A stretch of DNA of 64,000 nucleotides from Pedomonas sp051304405 (GTDB lineage: Bacteria; Pseudomonadota; Alphaproteobacteria; Sphingomonadales; Sphingomonadaceae): positions 1-64,000 of the forward strand of contig NZ_JBPPGG010000006.1 in the NCBI RefSeq assembly GCF_051304405.1. The letters are read 5' to 3'. The position numbers were made by a program, and so were the translations under genes. Positions within the stretch are counted from its first letter, which is position 1; each line of letters starts with the position of its first letter. Below, in pieces: positions 1-13,079 of this stretch. A model generated the notes under the pieces. That model did no database searches and was not told the origin of the DNA. It was given only the letters and a program-made list of their open reading frames with translations.

Positions 1-35
1 GGCTCATTCACCGAGCCCTCACGCCCAAAAACGCC

Positions 36-64
36 AAAAGCCAGCCCTTGGGGCTGGCTTTTAT
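36..64 (-). terminator. rRNA operon intrinsic terminator
   Basis: Read on the minus strand, a GC-rich stem (AAAAGCCAGCCC pairing with GGGCTGGCTTTT) follows the tRNA-fMet gene, and a second T-rich stretch lies just beyond. It is placed to end the rRNA operon transcript. Confidence 0.8.
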
Positions 65-69
65 CGTTT

Positions 70-146
<77 letters not shown>

Positions 147-244
147 TCGAACTGTTGGCTGTAGGAAGCGCGCCCTGGGAGCAGGGCTGAACAGCTGGTT
201 CGGTTGGCATTGTGACTGGGTTTTTTGTTTCAAGCCTTCTTCTG

Positions 245-362
245 AGCCTGGCGGCGACCGACTCTCCCGACGCTTGAGCGTCAGTACCATGGGCGCTGCC
301 TGGTTTCACGGCCGAGTTCGAGATGGGATCGGGTGGGGCACAGGCGCTATGGCCACCAGGCT
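245..362 (-). rRNA. rrf: 5S ribosomal RNA
   Basis: The minus strand carries a 5S-like RNA of about 118 nt that begins with GCCTGGTGGCC and closes with the complementary GCCGCCAGGCT. The internal CCCGATCCCATCTCGAACTC is the conserved 5S core. Ends are estimated from the terminal helix. Confidence 0.92.
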
Positions 363-473
363 GAGGAGAAGGCTTGGGCGCTTTCCCCTGTGTGCGGGGG
401 GAAGCGATTGACGAGGGGTTGGCTGAGGGTTTTGCCGAGGCTGGATGTTCCAGCGCTGGCGTTGGTGGTGGGA

Positions 474-3269
<2,796 letters not shown>

Positions 3270-3609
3270 ATTGCCACACCACCAACGGCAACGCTGAACG
3301 CCGCCATCGGCACTGTGTGCTCAGCCACGCATCGCCCCGACCAGCAAAAATGCCGGACAGACGCAATGCGCCGCTCGTCAATATTAACCCATTCACAATG
3401 TCAAAGAACCGAGACCGTCCAATACAGGACAGCCTCAAACCGTATGTCTTCTCTCCTGGAACCTTTTCTTGCGAGGGTCCCCGTTCGCGGAGGCGAACAA
3501 AACCAAGACACCCTCGCGCTCCCTTCGTTTCTTCCGGGCCGCACCAGGCCAGAGCCTGAGAGCCTCGCAAAAGAGACAATCCGAAGAATGGAAGCCGAAG
3601 AATGGAAGA

Positions 3610-3685
3610 TGGTGGAGCCTGTCGGGATCGAACCGACGACCTGAAGCTTGCAAAGCTACCGCTCTCCCAGCTGAGCTAAGGCCCC
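3610..3685 (-). tRNA. tRNA-Ala (TGC)
   Basis: This is a 76-nt tRNA on the minus strand, starting GGGGCCTTAGCTCAG and ending TCCACCA with encoded CCA. The anticodon loop CTTTGCAAG gives TGC. It lies in the 16S-23S spacer, as is usual. Confidence 0.96.
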
Positions 3686-3714
3686 ACAACGCAACTCAGG
3701 CAGCACCCCAGTCG

Positions 3715-3791
<77 letters not shown>

Positions 3792-3907
3792 CTTCGCGAA
3801 CCCGCAAAAACAAGGACCCGCTCAGGCTAATTCCAGGAGGAAGGGACAGGAGGGCGGCGATGTGTGTCTCGGGAAGAACCAAAAGGCACCAAAGCGCCTG
3901 AAGGCTC

Positions 3908-5402
<1,495 letters not shown>

Positions 5403-5580
5403 TAACATCCAACCCATCCGTCCAGCGGGAATACGCCAGACAAACAGGCCGAACTTGAGGCCTCCTGCACGTCACTGCTTATGCAGGACATGTAAAGAGG
5501 CAATAAATCACGTATCCGCAGCCCGACGGACTGCAAGACCGTGAGCATCGCCGCCCACATGTCCCTTCCAAAAAAACAAC

Positions 5581-5594
5581 AATGAGAAAGAGCA
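5581..5594 (-). promoter_or_regulatory. boxA-like rRNA antitermination site
   Basis: In the transcribed leader the minus strand reads TGCTCTTTCTCATT, close to the bacterial rRNA boxA consensus TGCTCTTTAACA that loads NusB/NusE. It lies about 180 nt upstream of mature 16S. The rest of 5403-5692 shows no gene, only leader sequence. Confidence 0.6.
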
Positions 5595-5692
5595 ACCCGC
5601 CGCAGCCCCGCTTCCGCTCCAGCCCGGAAATCCGCCACATCAAGGGGCCGATCCCGTCCGTCCCGGCAGGGCGTCACCGCGTCGGGAGGCGG

Positions 5693-5722
5693 CTTATAGG
5701 ACCCCTCCAACCAAAGAGTCAA
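5693..5722 (-). promoter_or_regulatory. rRNA operon promoter
   Basis: On the minus strand a -35 box TTGACT (5717-5722) is followed after 18 nt by a -10 box TATAAG (5693-5698). An A/T-rich tract at about 5737-5757 (AAAAATTTGAAAAAA on the minus strand) sits where an UP element would lie. The discriminator is GC-rich, as expected of stringently controlled rRNA promoters. Confidence 0.75.
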
Positions 5723-6005
5723 CAGGGTCCCTCGGGTTTTTTCAAATTTTTGGTCAGGAAGGGACAAAATCCCGATATATCAATAATTTGAATGAAATTG
5801 GGCCGTGCCCGGCACCACCTTCTCCCGCCTCCTGCGGGCGCCCCCGGCGCGGCACCCACGGCTCCCGGCGAGACTCGCCCCTCCCCCGGCGACGGCACGA
5901 GTCCGGGGCAGAGGCCCCGCGGTTGACCAGGCCACTCAAGCCGTCCAGTTTGCGACCAATCCGGGTGACCTGACCAGGGTCACGACAGCTTCAGGGATCG
6001 ATACA

Positions 6006-6356
6006 ATGAAAGAGTCTCTTCGGATCACGCGTCTTGGGCCGGTTGGCCTTCTGCTCCTCGCCGGCGCCTGCGCGATGCCGGCCAGCGAAACGCCCGCACC
6101 GGCCACAGAACCGGCTTCGGCCCCTGCGCCGCAAACGACGGAGGCCCCGGCAGGGCGCTGCGACGCCGCTGCGGCCGAGCGCTTCGTGGGCCAGCCCTAT
6201 ACGGACGCGCTTGGCGAGGACGCCCGGCAGGCCAGCGGCGCGAACTCCCTCCGCCGGATCGAGCCCGGCCAGGCCGTGACGCTCGACTTCCGCGAGGACC
6301 GGCTGAACATCGAACTGGACGCCAACGGCACGGTAACGCGCGTCCGCTGCGGCTGA
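6006..6356 (+). CDS. I78-family peptidase inhibitor lipoprotein
   Basis: The 116-aa product starts with a lipoprotein signal (lipobox-like LLAGAC, Cys near residue 23), then a Pro/Ala/Glu-rich linker to about residue 50. The C-terminal part matches the peptidase inhibitor I78 family: a Cys near residue 51, SGANSLRRIEPGQAVTLDFR, and RLNIELDANGTVTRVRCG. Family members inhibit serine proteases and probably act at the outer membrane or in the periplasm. The ATG at 6006 is chosen because it gives the signal peptide and has AGGGA shortly upstream. An in-frame upstream extension exists but has no signal-like N-terminus. Confidence 0.8.
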   Translation: MKESLRITRLGPVGLLLLAGACAMPASETPAPATEPASAPAPQTTEAPAGRCDAAAAERFVGQPYTDALGEDARQASGANSLRRIEPGQAVTLDFREDRLNIELDANGTVTRVRCG

Positions 6357-6482
6357 GCACGGCCGCCGGCACCCGCCGGCACCCTTGCCGCAAGAACCTC
6401 AAGCCATCCGACACCCGCTGACAACAGGCGGCGCTGACACCGGCGCCGCCTGACCGGGCCCTGCCGCGCGCCATCTGGAATT

Positions 6483-6496
6483 TGTAATAGGTTACA
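6483..6496. promoter_or_regulatory. Candidate operator palindrome TGTAA-N4-TTACA
   Basis: A perfect 5-bp inverted repeat with a 4-bp spacer lies in the 358-bp gap before the flavoenzyme gene. It is AT-rich in a GC-rich surrounding. The size fits a repressor site, but the protein that would bind it is unknown. Nothing else is recognisable in 6357-6714. Confidence 0.4.
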
Positions 6497-6714
6497 GTTT
6501 TTGGCCGCCCCCCGATACTGCCCGCAAAGCATAAGGTCCGGCAAACGGGCCTGAAACAGGGGAGGAGCGGGCCGATGCACCGCGAGAAAGGACGAACGGT
6601 CGTCTGCGCCAGGCCAGACAGGGACACCGAACCACGCGCCGCACGCACCCTCGCGCCGGCCTGACGTCACCGCCGCCGCGCCCGAACCCCCTTCCTGCCG
6701 TTGCGGAGATTCCC

Positions 6715-8673
6715 ATGAAGCTGCTGACACCCATTTCCCTTGGTCCCGTCACGCTCAAGAATCGCGTGGTCTCCACCGCCCACGCGGCGTTCACCGACTT
6801 CTACCGGCCGGACTCCTCGGGCGAGCGCTACATGGCCTATCAGGAGCGGCGCGCACGCGGCGGCACCGGGCTGATCATCACCACCGCCATGCACGTTCAC
6901 CGGGCTAGCCAGATGGTCAACCACTGGGTGTTCAGCGCCGAGCACATGGCCCCCAAGTTCCGCCAGATCAGCGAGCGTGTGCATCGCTACGGCACCAAGA
7001 TCTTCGTGCAGCTGTTCCACTTCGGCGTGCAGGGCAAATCGGACAGCCATGACGATCTCACGCCGCTGTGGGGCTTCTCGCCCCTCACCAGCGTCGATGG
7101 CGAAGCCTGCCATGTGATGACGGATGCGGAGATCGAGGAGGTGATCGAGGCCTTCGTCGCAGCGGCGCGGTGCGCGGTGGAGAACGGCATCGACGGCATC
7201 GAGCTGCACGCCACCCACGGTTACCTGATCCAGCAGTCCTTCATGCCCTTCGCCAACCGCCGCACGGACAAGTGGGGCCAGCGCCTCTACTTCGCCAGGG
7301 AGCTGAGCCGCCGGGTGCGCGCGGCCATCGGCCGGGACAAGGCGCTGGGCTTCCGCATCACGCTCGACGACTACCGGGGCCGGGCGAACGGCGGCCTGGA
7401 CACGGCAGACCTGATCGAGATCGCGGCCGACCTGTGCGAGACGGGCCTGTTCGATTACGTGAACACGTCCGAGGGCAACGGCAACATGGACTATTCCCGG
7501 GTCATCGGGTCCTTCCGCCACCCCTTCGGCAAGACGCTGCCCAACACCAGGGCGCTGCGCGAGCGTATCCAGGCGCGCATTCCGATCATCGGCGTCAACA
7601 AGATCCCGACGGTCGATCTGGCCGAGCGCGCCCTGGAGGAGGGCTGCTGCGATCTGGTCGGCATGACCCGCGCCCAGATCGCCGACCCGGATCTGGTCCA
7701 GAAGATCGCGGCCGGGCAGCTGGCGCGGATCAGGCCCTGCACCGGCTCCAACCAGGGCTGCATCGACCGGGTCGGCCTCTATCCGATCACCTGCTTCCAC
7801 AACCCGGAGGTGGGCGAGGAAAACCGCCTGGCCGAACTGGCGAAGCGGCCGGTCGAGCCCAAGCGCGTGCTGGTGATCGGCGGCGGCCCGGCGGGCATGA
7901 AGGCGGCGGAAATCGCCGCGCGCCGGGGCCATACCGTCACGCTGGCGGAATCCGGCACGCGCCTTGGCGGCCGGCTCACCCTGGTGGAAAACCTCGGCCC
8001 GTCCTCCAACCTGCTGGCGGCCACCTCCTGGCTGGAGCAGGAGCTGGCGTTGCTGTCGGTGGACATCCGGCTCCAGACCACCGTGGACGAGGCCTTCCTC
8101 CGCGCCCACGCTCCCGACGCCATCGTGCTGGCGACGGGCGCCACCCCCTCCCCCGACCTCGCCATCCCGAACGACGGCAGCATCCCCGTCCTCGACATCG
8201 ACGCCGCCGTCGAGGCCCGGTTCGAGGGCCAGACCTTCGACATGACCGGCACCCGCGCGCTGCTGGTGGACCTGCGCGCCACCTACGAGACCGCCCTGTG
8301 CGTGGAAGCCCTCGTCAACAGGGGCGCCAAGGTGACGGTGGCGACGCCCTACCTCACCTGGGGCGCCAATCTGGGCTTCACCCACCTGGCCGATTACCTC
8401 GGCCTCCTGCCCAAGTGGGGGGTGCGCACCATGCCCCAGACCCGCTGCACCCGCATCGAGAACGGCGAAGCGGTGCTGGAGGACGGCCGCACCGCCGAGA
8501 CCGTGCGCGCGCCGTTCGACTTCATCGTGGCGGGCGTCGTCGGTGTCCCGCGCGATGAACTGGCCGACCTGTGCCGCTCCTTCGCGCCGACCACCCTCGT
8601 CGGCGACGTGGTCGCGCCCCGCTCGGCCCTGGAGGCGTTCCGCGAGGGCGACCGGATCGGCCGGCTGCTCTAG
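6715..8673 (+). CDS. FadH/Old Yellow Enzyme-type NADH:flavin oxidoreductase
   Basis: This 652-aa protein has the 2,4-dienoyl-CoA reductase architecture. An N-terminal FMN-binding TIM barrel (residues 1 to about 330, starting PISLGPVTLKNRVV, with GIELHATHGYLIQQF-like text) is followed by an iron-sulfur segment. Then comes an FAD/NAD(P) module with the dinucleotide motif KRVLVIGGGPAGMKA near residue 383. The Fe-S segment reads CTGSNQGC...TC: Cys342, Cys349 and Cys360 are present, but the second ligand of the classical CxxCNQxC motif is Ser345. Substrate is unknown; relatives reduce enoyl-CoAs or demethylate N-methyl compounds. The start has GGAGA 7 nt upstream. Confidence 0.85.
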   Translation: MKLLTPISLGPVTLKNRVVSTAHAAFTDFYRPDSSGERYMAYQERRARGGTGLIITTAMHVHRASQMVNHWVFSAEHMAPKFRQISERVHRYGTKIFVQLFHFGVQGKSDSHDDLTPLWGFSPLTSVDGEACHVMTDAEIEEVIEAFVAAARCAVENGIDGIELHATHGYLIQQSFMPFANRRTDKWGQRLYFARELSRRVRAAIGRDKALGFRITLDDYRGRANGGLDTADLIEIAADLCETGLFDYVNTSEGNGNMDYSRVIGSFRHPFGKTLPNTRALRERIQARIPIIGVNKIPTVDLAERALEEGCCDLVGMTRAQIADPDLVQKIAAGQLARIRPCTGSNQGCIDRVGLYPITCFHNPEVGEENRLAELAKRPVEPKRVLVIGGGPAGMKAAEIAARRGHTVTLAESGTRLGGRLTLVENLGPSSNLLAATSWLEQELALLSVDIRLQTTVDEAFLRAHAPDAIVLATGATPSPDLAIPNDGSIPVLDIDAAVEARFEGQTFDMTGTRALLVDLRATYETALCVEALVNRGAKVTVATPYLTWGANLGFTHLADYLGLLPKWGVRTMPQTRCTRIENGEAVLEDGRTAETVRAPFDFIVAGVVGVPRDELADLCRSFAPTTLVGDVVAPRSALEAFREGDRIGRLL

Positions 8674-8738
8674 CCGCCCCTCCCATCGGGTTGCCCCTCC
8701 CCTCCTTGACCCGCGCCCGGCCAACCGGGCGCGAAGCG

Positions 8739-8847
8739 TGACACTTTGCCGTCTCCTCCCGAGGGGCACACAAGGCTCGCGGGGCGGTTCAGGAGTGCTT
8801 ATCCCCACCCCTGGTGACACTCCACGCCGCCCTTCGGCAAAGTGTCA
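8739..8847. repeat. 13-bp perfect inverted repeat flanking 83 bp
   Basis: TGACACTTTGCCG (8739-8751) and its exact complement CGGCAAAGTGTCA (8835-8847) bracket 83 bp in the 358-bp gap before the Rrf2 gene. A third GTGACACT occurs between them at about 8812-8819. The arms are too far apart for a simple terminator. A looping operator or remnant of a small element are both possible. The rest of 8674-9031 holds no gene I can support. Confidence 0.55.
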
Positions 8848-9031
8848 TAAATGACATTCAAAGACGGCGGTGTGTCCGCGACGCCTCAGGGTTGCCCCTT
8901 GCGCAACTATCGTTCGCAAAATGCCGCGCGAAGGCTTATATGATTGGAGAGAAGGCCTTCTTCCCGAGGGGCCGACCCGTTCGTGCCACTCGTCTGTTTG
9001 TCGAGGTAGTGACCCGAGGAGCACCGCGCTG

Positions 9032-9484
9032 ATGATTTCGCAGAAAGCCAAATACGCTCTGCGCGCCTTGCTGGAGTTGGCGCGGGCCGATGCGGGCGAG
9101 GCGCTGCTGATCACCGACATTGCGGATCGCCAGCGCATCCCGAAGAAGTTTCTGGAGCAGATCCTGCTCGACCTGAAGAACCGGGGCCTGGTGCACAGCC
9201 GGCGCGGCCGGGGCGGCGGCTATGGCCTGCTCAAGAACCCGCGCGAGATCACCCTCGGCCAGATCCTGCGCATCGTGGACGGGCCGCAGGCGCCGCTGCC
9301 GTGCCTCAGCCGAATGGCCTACCGCCGCTGCGACGATTGCCACGACGAGACCGCCTGCGGCATCCGCCAGGTCTTCGCCCGCGCCTATGAAGCGTCCGCC
9401 CGAATTCTGGACACCACAACGCTTTACGATACGCTGATGGCCGAAAGTGAAGCCGACAATCAGGTGCGGGCCCTGATCGCATAA
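9032..9484 (+). CDS. Rrf2-family transcriptional regulator (likely sulfur regulator)
   Basis: This 150-aa protein opens with the Rrf2 winged-helix signature: SQKAKYALRALLELA, then IADRQRIPKKFLEQILLDLK and GLVHSRRGRGGGY. The C-terminal half carries Cys91, Cys100, Cys103 and Cys109 (CLSRMAYRRCDDCHDETACG). That could ligate an Fe-S cluster or sense cysteine status, though the pattern differs from IscR. ATG 9032 has CGAGGAGC upstream. The gene lies 148 bp before the sulfate-binding protein gene on the same strand. I infer that it controls the shared 23-bp dyads found at four sulfur loci in this window; the sequence does not prove it. Confidence 0.85.
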   Translation: MISQKAKYALRALLELARADAGEALLITDIADRQRIPKKFLEQILLDLKNRGLVHSRRGRGGGYGLLKNPREITLGQILRIVDGPQAPLPCLSRMAYRRCDDCHDETACGIRQVFARAYEASARILDTTTLYDTLMAESEADNQVRALIA

Positions 9485-9573
9485 GAAATACGATTAATCC
9501 GGGAGGGAGCCGTTTCTTTTCTCCTGCGTTCTGTTTGTAAAGCTTCCCTTGGTCGAAGCAGGTTTTTTCTTTC

Positions 9574-9604
9574 TCGACATAGTCTATGAAATCGGTCGAG
9601 ATAT
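9574..9604 (+). promoter_or_regulatory. Candidate sulfur-regulon operator/promoter of the sulfate operon
   Basis: The site has arm AGTCTAT (9581-9587), a spacer, and arm GTCGAGAT (9595-9602), within a 23-bp frame at 9580-9602. A -35-like TCGACA (9574-9579) overlaps it. The block TCGACA-x-AGTCTAT recurs identically upstream of the TonB receptor gene ending at 29333. The site ends about 30 bp before the sbp start codon. Confidence 0.6.
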
Positions 9605-9632
9605 AGCCCACCACCAATGAACGGAGTTGGCA

Positions 9633-10664
9633 ATGGCTATAACTCGCGACACGACCCGCCGATCCGCGCTCCTGTTCGCGGCAGCGGCAGCCATTTCAAT
9701 CCTGGCCGCGGGGACGGCGAACGCCGCCACCACCCTGCTGAACGTCTCGTACGATCCGACGCGCGAGCTGTATCGCGACTACAACGCCGCCTTCACCAGG
9801 TACTGGAAGCAGAAGACCGGCGAGACCATCACCGTTCGCCAGTCCCATGGCGGCTCGGGCAAGCAGGCCCGGGCTGTGATCGACGGCCTCCCCGCCGACG
9901 TGGTGACGCTGGCGCTGGAAGCCGACATTGACGTCATCGCCGAGAAAACCGGCAAGATTCCCGCCAACTGGCGCAAGAGCCTGCCCAACAACAGCGCGCC
10001 CTACGTGTCGACCATCGTGTTCCTGGTCAAGAAGGGCAACCCGAAGAAGATCAGGGACTGGAGCGACCTTGTCCGCTCCGACGTGAAGGTCATCACCCCC
10101 AACCCCAAGACCTCGGGCGGCGCGCGCTGGAACTTCCTGGCGGCCTGGGGCTGGGCGCTGAAGCATTACAAGGGCGATGAGGCCAAGGCCCGCCAGTACA
10201 TCACCGCCCTGTTCAAGAACGTGCCGGTGCTGGACACGGGCGCGCGCGGCTCCACCACCACCTTCGTGCAGCGCGGCATCGGGGACGTGTTGCTGGCGTG
10301 GGAGAACGAGGCCTTCCTCGCGCTCAACGAACTGGGGCCGGACAAATTCGAGATCGTCGCCCCCTCCATTTCCATCAAGGCCGAACCGCCGGTTGCCCTC
10401 GTGGTGGGCAACGCCAAACAGAAGGGCACCCTGAAGGTGGCCCAGGCCTACCTCGAATATCTCTATTCCGCCGAGGGGCAGCGCATCGCCGCCCGCAACT
10501 TTTACCGCCCGTTCAAGCCCGAGCTGGCCGACCCCAAGGACATGAAGCGGTTCGCCAAAATCGAACTGCTGTCCATCGAGGATTTCGGCGGATGGGCCAA
10601 GGTGCAGCCGAAGTTCTTCGCCGATGGCGGCCTGTTCGACCAGATCTACCGCCCGGCCCGGTAA
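9633..10664 (+). CDS. sbp: Sulfate ABC transporter substrate-binding protein
   Basis: This 343-aa periplasmic protein has a signal peptide ending near TANA (about residue 31). The family block LLNVSYDPTRELYRDYNAAF and the ligand-loop text SHGGSGKQARAVIDGLPADV are typical of Sbp/CysP proteins. It binds sulfate or thiosulfate and delivers it to CysTW/CysA encoded downstream. ATG 9633 is preferred over a TTG two codons earlier because ACGGAG lies 6 nt upstream. It is the first gene of a six-gene operon running to 16886. Confidence 0.93.
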   Translation: MAITRDTTRRSALLFAAAAAISILAAGTANAATTLLNVSYDPTRELYRDYNAAFTRYWKQKTGETITVRQSHGGSGKQARAVIDGLPADVVTLALEADIDVIAEKTGKIPANWRKSLPNNSAPYVSTIVFLVKKGNPKKIRDWSDLVRSDVKVITPNPKTSGGARWNFLAAWGWALKHYKGDEAKARQYITALFKNVPVLDTGARGSTTTFVQRGIGDVLLAWENEAFLALNELGPDKFEIVAPSISIKAEPPVALVVGNAKQKGTLKVAQAYLEYLYSAEGQRIAARNFYRPFKPELADPKDMKRFAKIELLSIEDFGGWAKVQPKFFADGGLFDQIYRPAR

Positions 10665-10710
10665 CCCGGCACCAGATCCATAAAAATTCACGCAATTGGG
10701 GAATGCGCTC

Positions 10711-12153
10711 ATGACACCAACTCGCAGAGGAGGCAGGGGGCGGATTGCGCTCGCGAGCAGCGTGCTTGCCATCGCCGCTGCCCATGCCGCCGCCGCTCAG
10801 GAGGCCCGCCCCGACCCGCGCATCGAGGCGCTGGAGCGCCAGATCGAGGCGCTGCGGGCGGAAGTGAACCAGCTCAAGGCCGAGCGCGCCGCCGGGACGG
10901 CGGCAGCGCCCGCGCCCGCCCAGACCCCGGCCGTCACGGCTGCGGCGGCTCCGGCCCCGGTGGCGACCGCGCAGGCGGAGGCGCCAAAGCCGAAGGACTC
11001 GGTCAAGTTCTCGCCCTCGCCGCAGTGGACGAGCGCGGACGGCGCCTTTTCCTTCAAGGTGCGCGGCCGCATGGAGCTGGACACGGCCTTCTTCGACCTG
11101 CGGCGGGGCAACCGCGACTTCAGCAACGGCGTCGAGCTGCGCCGCGCCCGCCTCGGCATCGACGGCAAGCTGTTCACGGACTGGGCCTATCGCCTGGAGG
11201 CCGACCTGGCCAACGCCGGCCGCGACGACAGCAGCGGCGCGGAGGTGGACATCAAGGACGCCTTCATCCAGTACAACGGCTTCAAGGATCTCTCGATCAC
11301 CATCGGCCAGCACAAGACGCCCAACGGCCTCGACCAGCTGACCTCCTCCAGCTTCCTGACGTTCCTGGAGCGCGCCTCCTTCTCCGAGGCGTTCCTCGAC
11401 CGCAAGAACGGCGGCGGCGACTTCAAGCTGGGCATTTCCGCCAAATACAGCCAGAAGGACTGGAACCTGACGCTCGGCGTGTTCGGCGAGAACACCACCA
11501 TCACCGGCGCGTCCGGCGCCGATGAGGGCTACGGCTTCCATGGCCGCCTGGTGGTGACGCCAGTCAACACCGACGACAACCTTGTCCACCTCGGCCTCTC
11601 CGGCTTCTGGCGGGATACGGGCGGCCGCAAGACCGTGCGCTTCGGCGACCGGCCCGAGGTGCGCGTGGATGGCGCGCGCCTGGTCGACACCTCCGCCTTC
11701 TCGGCCGACAGCTATACGTTCGTGGGCGCGGAGTTCATCGGCGCGTCGGGTCCGTTCTTCGTGCAGGCGGAGTATGGCCGCACCGACGTGAACCGCCCGA
11801 ACGGCTTCTCCGACGTCAACTTCGATGGCGGCTATGTGCAGGCGGGCTGGTTCCTGACCGGCGAGCGCCTGCCCTACAAGGATGGCGTTCTCACCCGCCT
11901 GGTGCCGAACCGCAGCCTCTCGCCCAAGGACGGCGGCTGGGGCGCCTTCCAGCTTGCGGCCCGCTACAGCGCGCTCGGCCTCAACGACGGCACCGTGCAG
12001 GGCGGCCGGCAGGAGAATTTCACCGTCGGCCTCAACTGGTACGCAAATCCCTACATACGCGTTCTGCTGAATTGGGTACGCTTCGACACGACCCGTCGCG
12101 GCGTCGAGACAGACGGTGATGCCTTCGCTACCCGCCTGTCGATCGCGTGGTAA
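10711..12153 (+). CDS. OprP/OprO-type anion porin
   Basis: This 480-aa outer-membrane protein has a signal peptide, then a coiled-coil stretch (residues about 33-58, RIEALERQIEALRAEVNQLK) and an Ala/Pro-rich linker. A beta-barrel follows, beginning about residue 100 with GAFSFKVRGRMELDTAFFD and ending in aromatic TRLSIAW. This matches the phosphate-selective porin O/P family. It sits between sbp and cysT, 46 bp after sbp. I infer that it is a sulfate-facilitating porin rather than a phosphate one. ATG 10711 has GGGGAA upstream. Confidence 0.85.
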   Translation: MTPTRRGGRGRIALASSVLAIAAAHAAAAQEARPDPRIEALERQIEALRAEVNQLKAERAAGTAAAPAPAQTPAVTAAAAPAPVATAQAEAPKPKDSVKFSPSPQWTSADGAFSFKVRGRMELDTAFFDLRRGNRDFSNGVELRRARLGIDGKLFTDWAYRLEADLANAGRDDSSGAEVDIKDAFIQYNGFKDLSITIGQHKTPNGLDQLTSSSFLTFLERASFSEAFLDRKNGGGDFKLGISAKYSQKDWNLTLGVFGENTTITGASGADEGYGFHGRLVVTPVNTDDNLVHLGLSGFWRDTGGRKTVRFGDRPEVRVDGARLVDTSAFSADSYTFVGAEFIGASGPFFVQAEYGRTDVNRPNGFSDVNFDGGYVQAGWFLTGERLPYKDGVLTRLVPNRSLSPKDGGWGAFQLAARYSALGLNDGTVQGGRQENFTVGLNWYANPYIRVLLNWVRFDTTRRGVETDGDAFATRLSIAW

Positions 12154-12182
12154 ACTGGGGCTGGCAACCTGCGAGGAGATGC

Positions 12183-13079
12183 ATGAGCGCAACCACCGCA
12201 ACAGCTGGATATGACGGGCCGGACCCCATCCGGTCCGCCGCCCGGGGCCGGGGGTGGAAGGAGCCGAGCATTCTGCCCGGCTTCCGCCTCACCCTTGCCT
12301 ACACCCTGCTCTGGCTCGGCCTGATCGTCCTCATCCCGCTTGGCGGGCTGTTCGTCAGCAGCGCCGCGCTCGGGTGGGAGGGGTTCTGGCATGTGGTGGC
12401 GGAGGAGCGCGCCCTGGGTGCGCTCCGGCTCAGCTTCGTGACGGCGCTGGTGGCAGCCGCCATCAATGCGGTCACCGGGCTGCTGCTCGCCTGGGTGCTG
12501 ACCCGCTATTCCTTCCCCGGCCGCCGGCTGGTGGACGCCCTGATCGACCTGCCGTTCGCGCTGCCGACGGCGGTGGCGGGCATTGCGCTCGCCACCCTCT
12601 ACGCTCCCAACGGCTGGGTCGGCAGCCTGCTCGACCCGCTCGGCATCAAGGTGGCCTACACGCCGCTGGGCATCATCGTGGCCCTCACCTTCATCGGCCT
12701 GCCGTTCGTGGTCCGCACCGTCCAGCCCGTGCTGGAGGAGCTGGACCGGGAGCTGGAGGAGGCCGCCGCCACACTGGGCGCCACCCGCTGGCAGACCATC
12801 ACCCGCGTGATCCTGCCGACCGTGCTGCCCGCCTTGCTGACCGGCTTTGCCCTGGCGCTGGCCCGGGCGGTGGGCGAGTACGGCTCGGTCATCTTCATCG
12901 CCGGCAACATCCCCTACGTCTCCGAGATCGCGCCGCTGCTCATCGTCATCCGGCTCGAGGAATTCGACTATGAGGGCGCAACGGCCGTCGCCGTTGCCAT
13001 GCTGCTCATCTCCTTCGTCCTTCTGTTCTTCATCAATGCCGTTCAGGCGTGGAACCGCCGGAGGATCGGCAATGGCTGA
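12183..13079 (+). CDS. cysT: Sulfate ABC transporter permease CysT (CysU)
   Basis: This 298-aa inner-membrane permease has about six hydrophobic segments. The cytoplasmic loop EEAAATLGATRWQTITRVIL is the EAA motif that contacts CysA. FALPTAVAGIALATLY and GEYGSVIFIAGNIPYVSEI are conserved in CysT. ATG 12183 follows GAGGAGA; a GTG upstream would overlap the porin stop. It overlaps cysW by 8 bp, pointing to translational coupling. Confidence 0.94.
   Translation: MSATTATAGYDGPDPIRSAARGRGWKEPSILPGFRLTLAYTLLWLGLIVLIPLGGLFVSSAALGWEGFWHVVAEERALGALRLSFVTALVAAAINAVTGLLLAWVLTRYSFPGRRLVDALIDLPFALPTAVAGIALATLYAPNGWVGSLLDPLGIKVAYTPLGIIVALTFIGLPFVVRTVQPVLEELDRELEEAAATLGATRWQTITRVILPTVLPALLTGFALALARAVGEYGSVIFIAGNIPYVSEIAPLLIVIRLEEFDYEGATAVAVAMLLISFVLLFFINAVQAWNRRRIGNG

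Noticed and set aside
6667..8820. 717-codon open frame opposite the FadH-like gene
   Set aside because: It is antisense to a gene with clear domains. High GC keeps reverse frames open, and its product is low-complexity with no domain.
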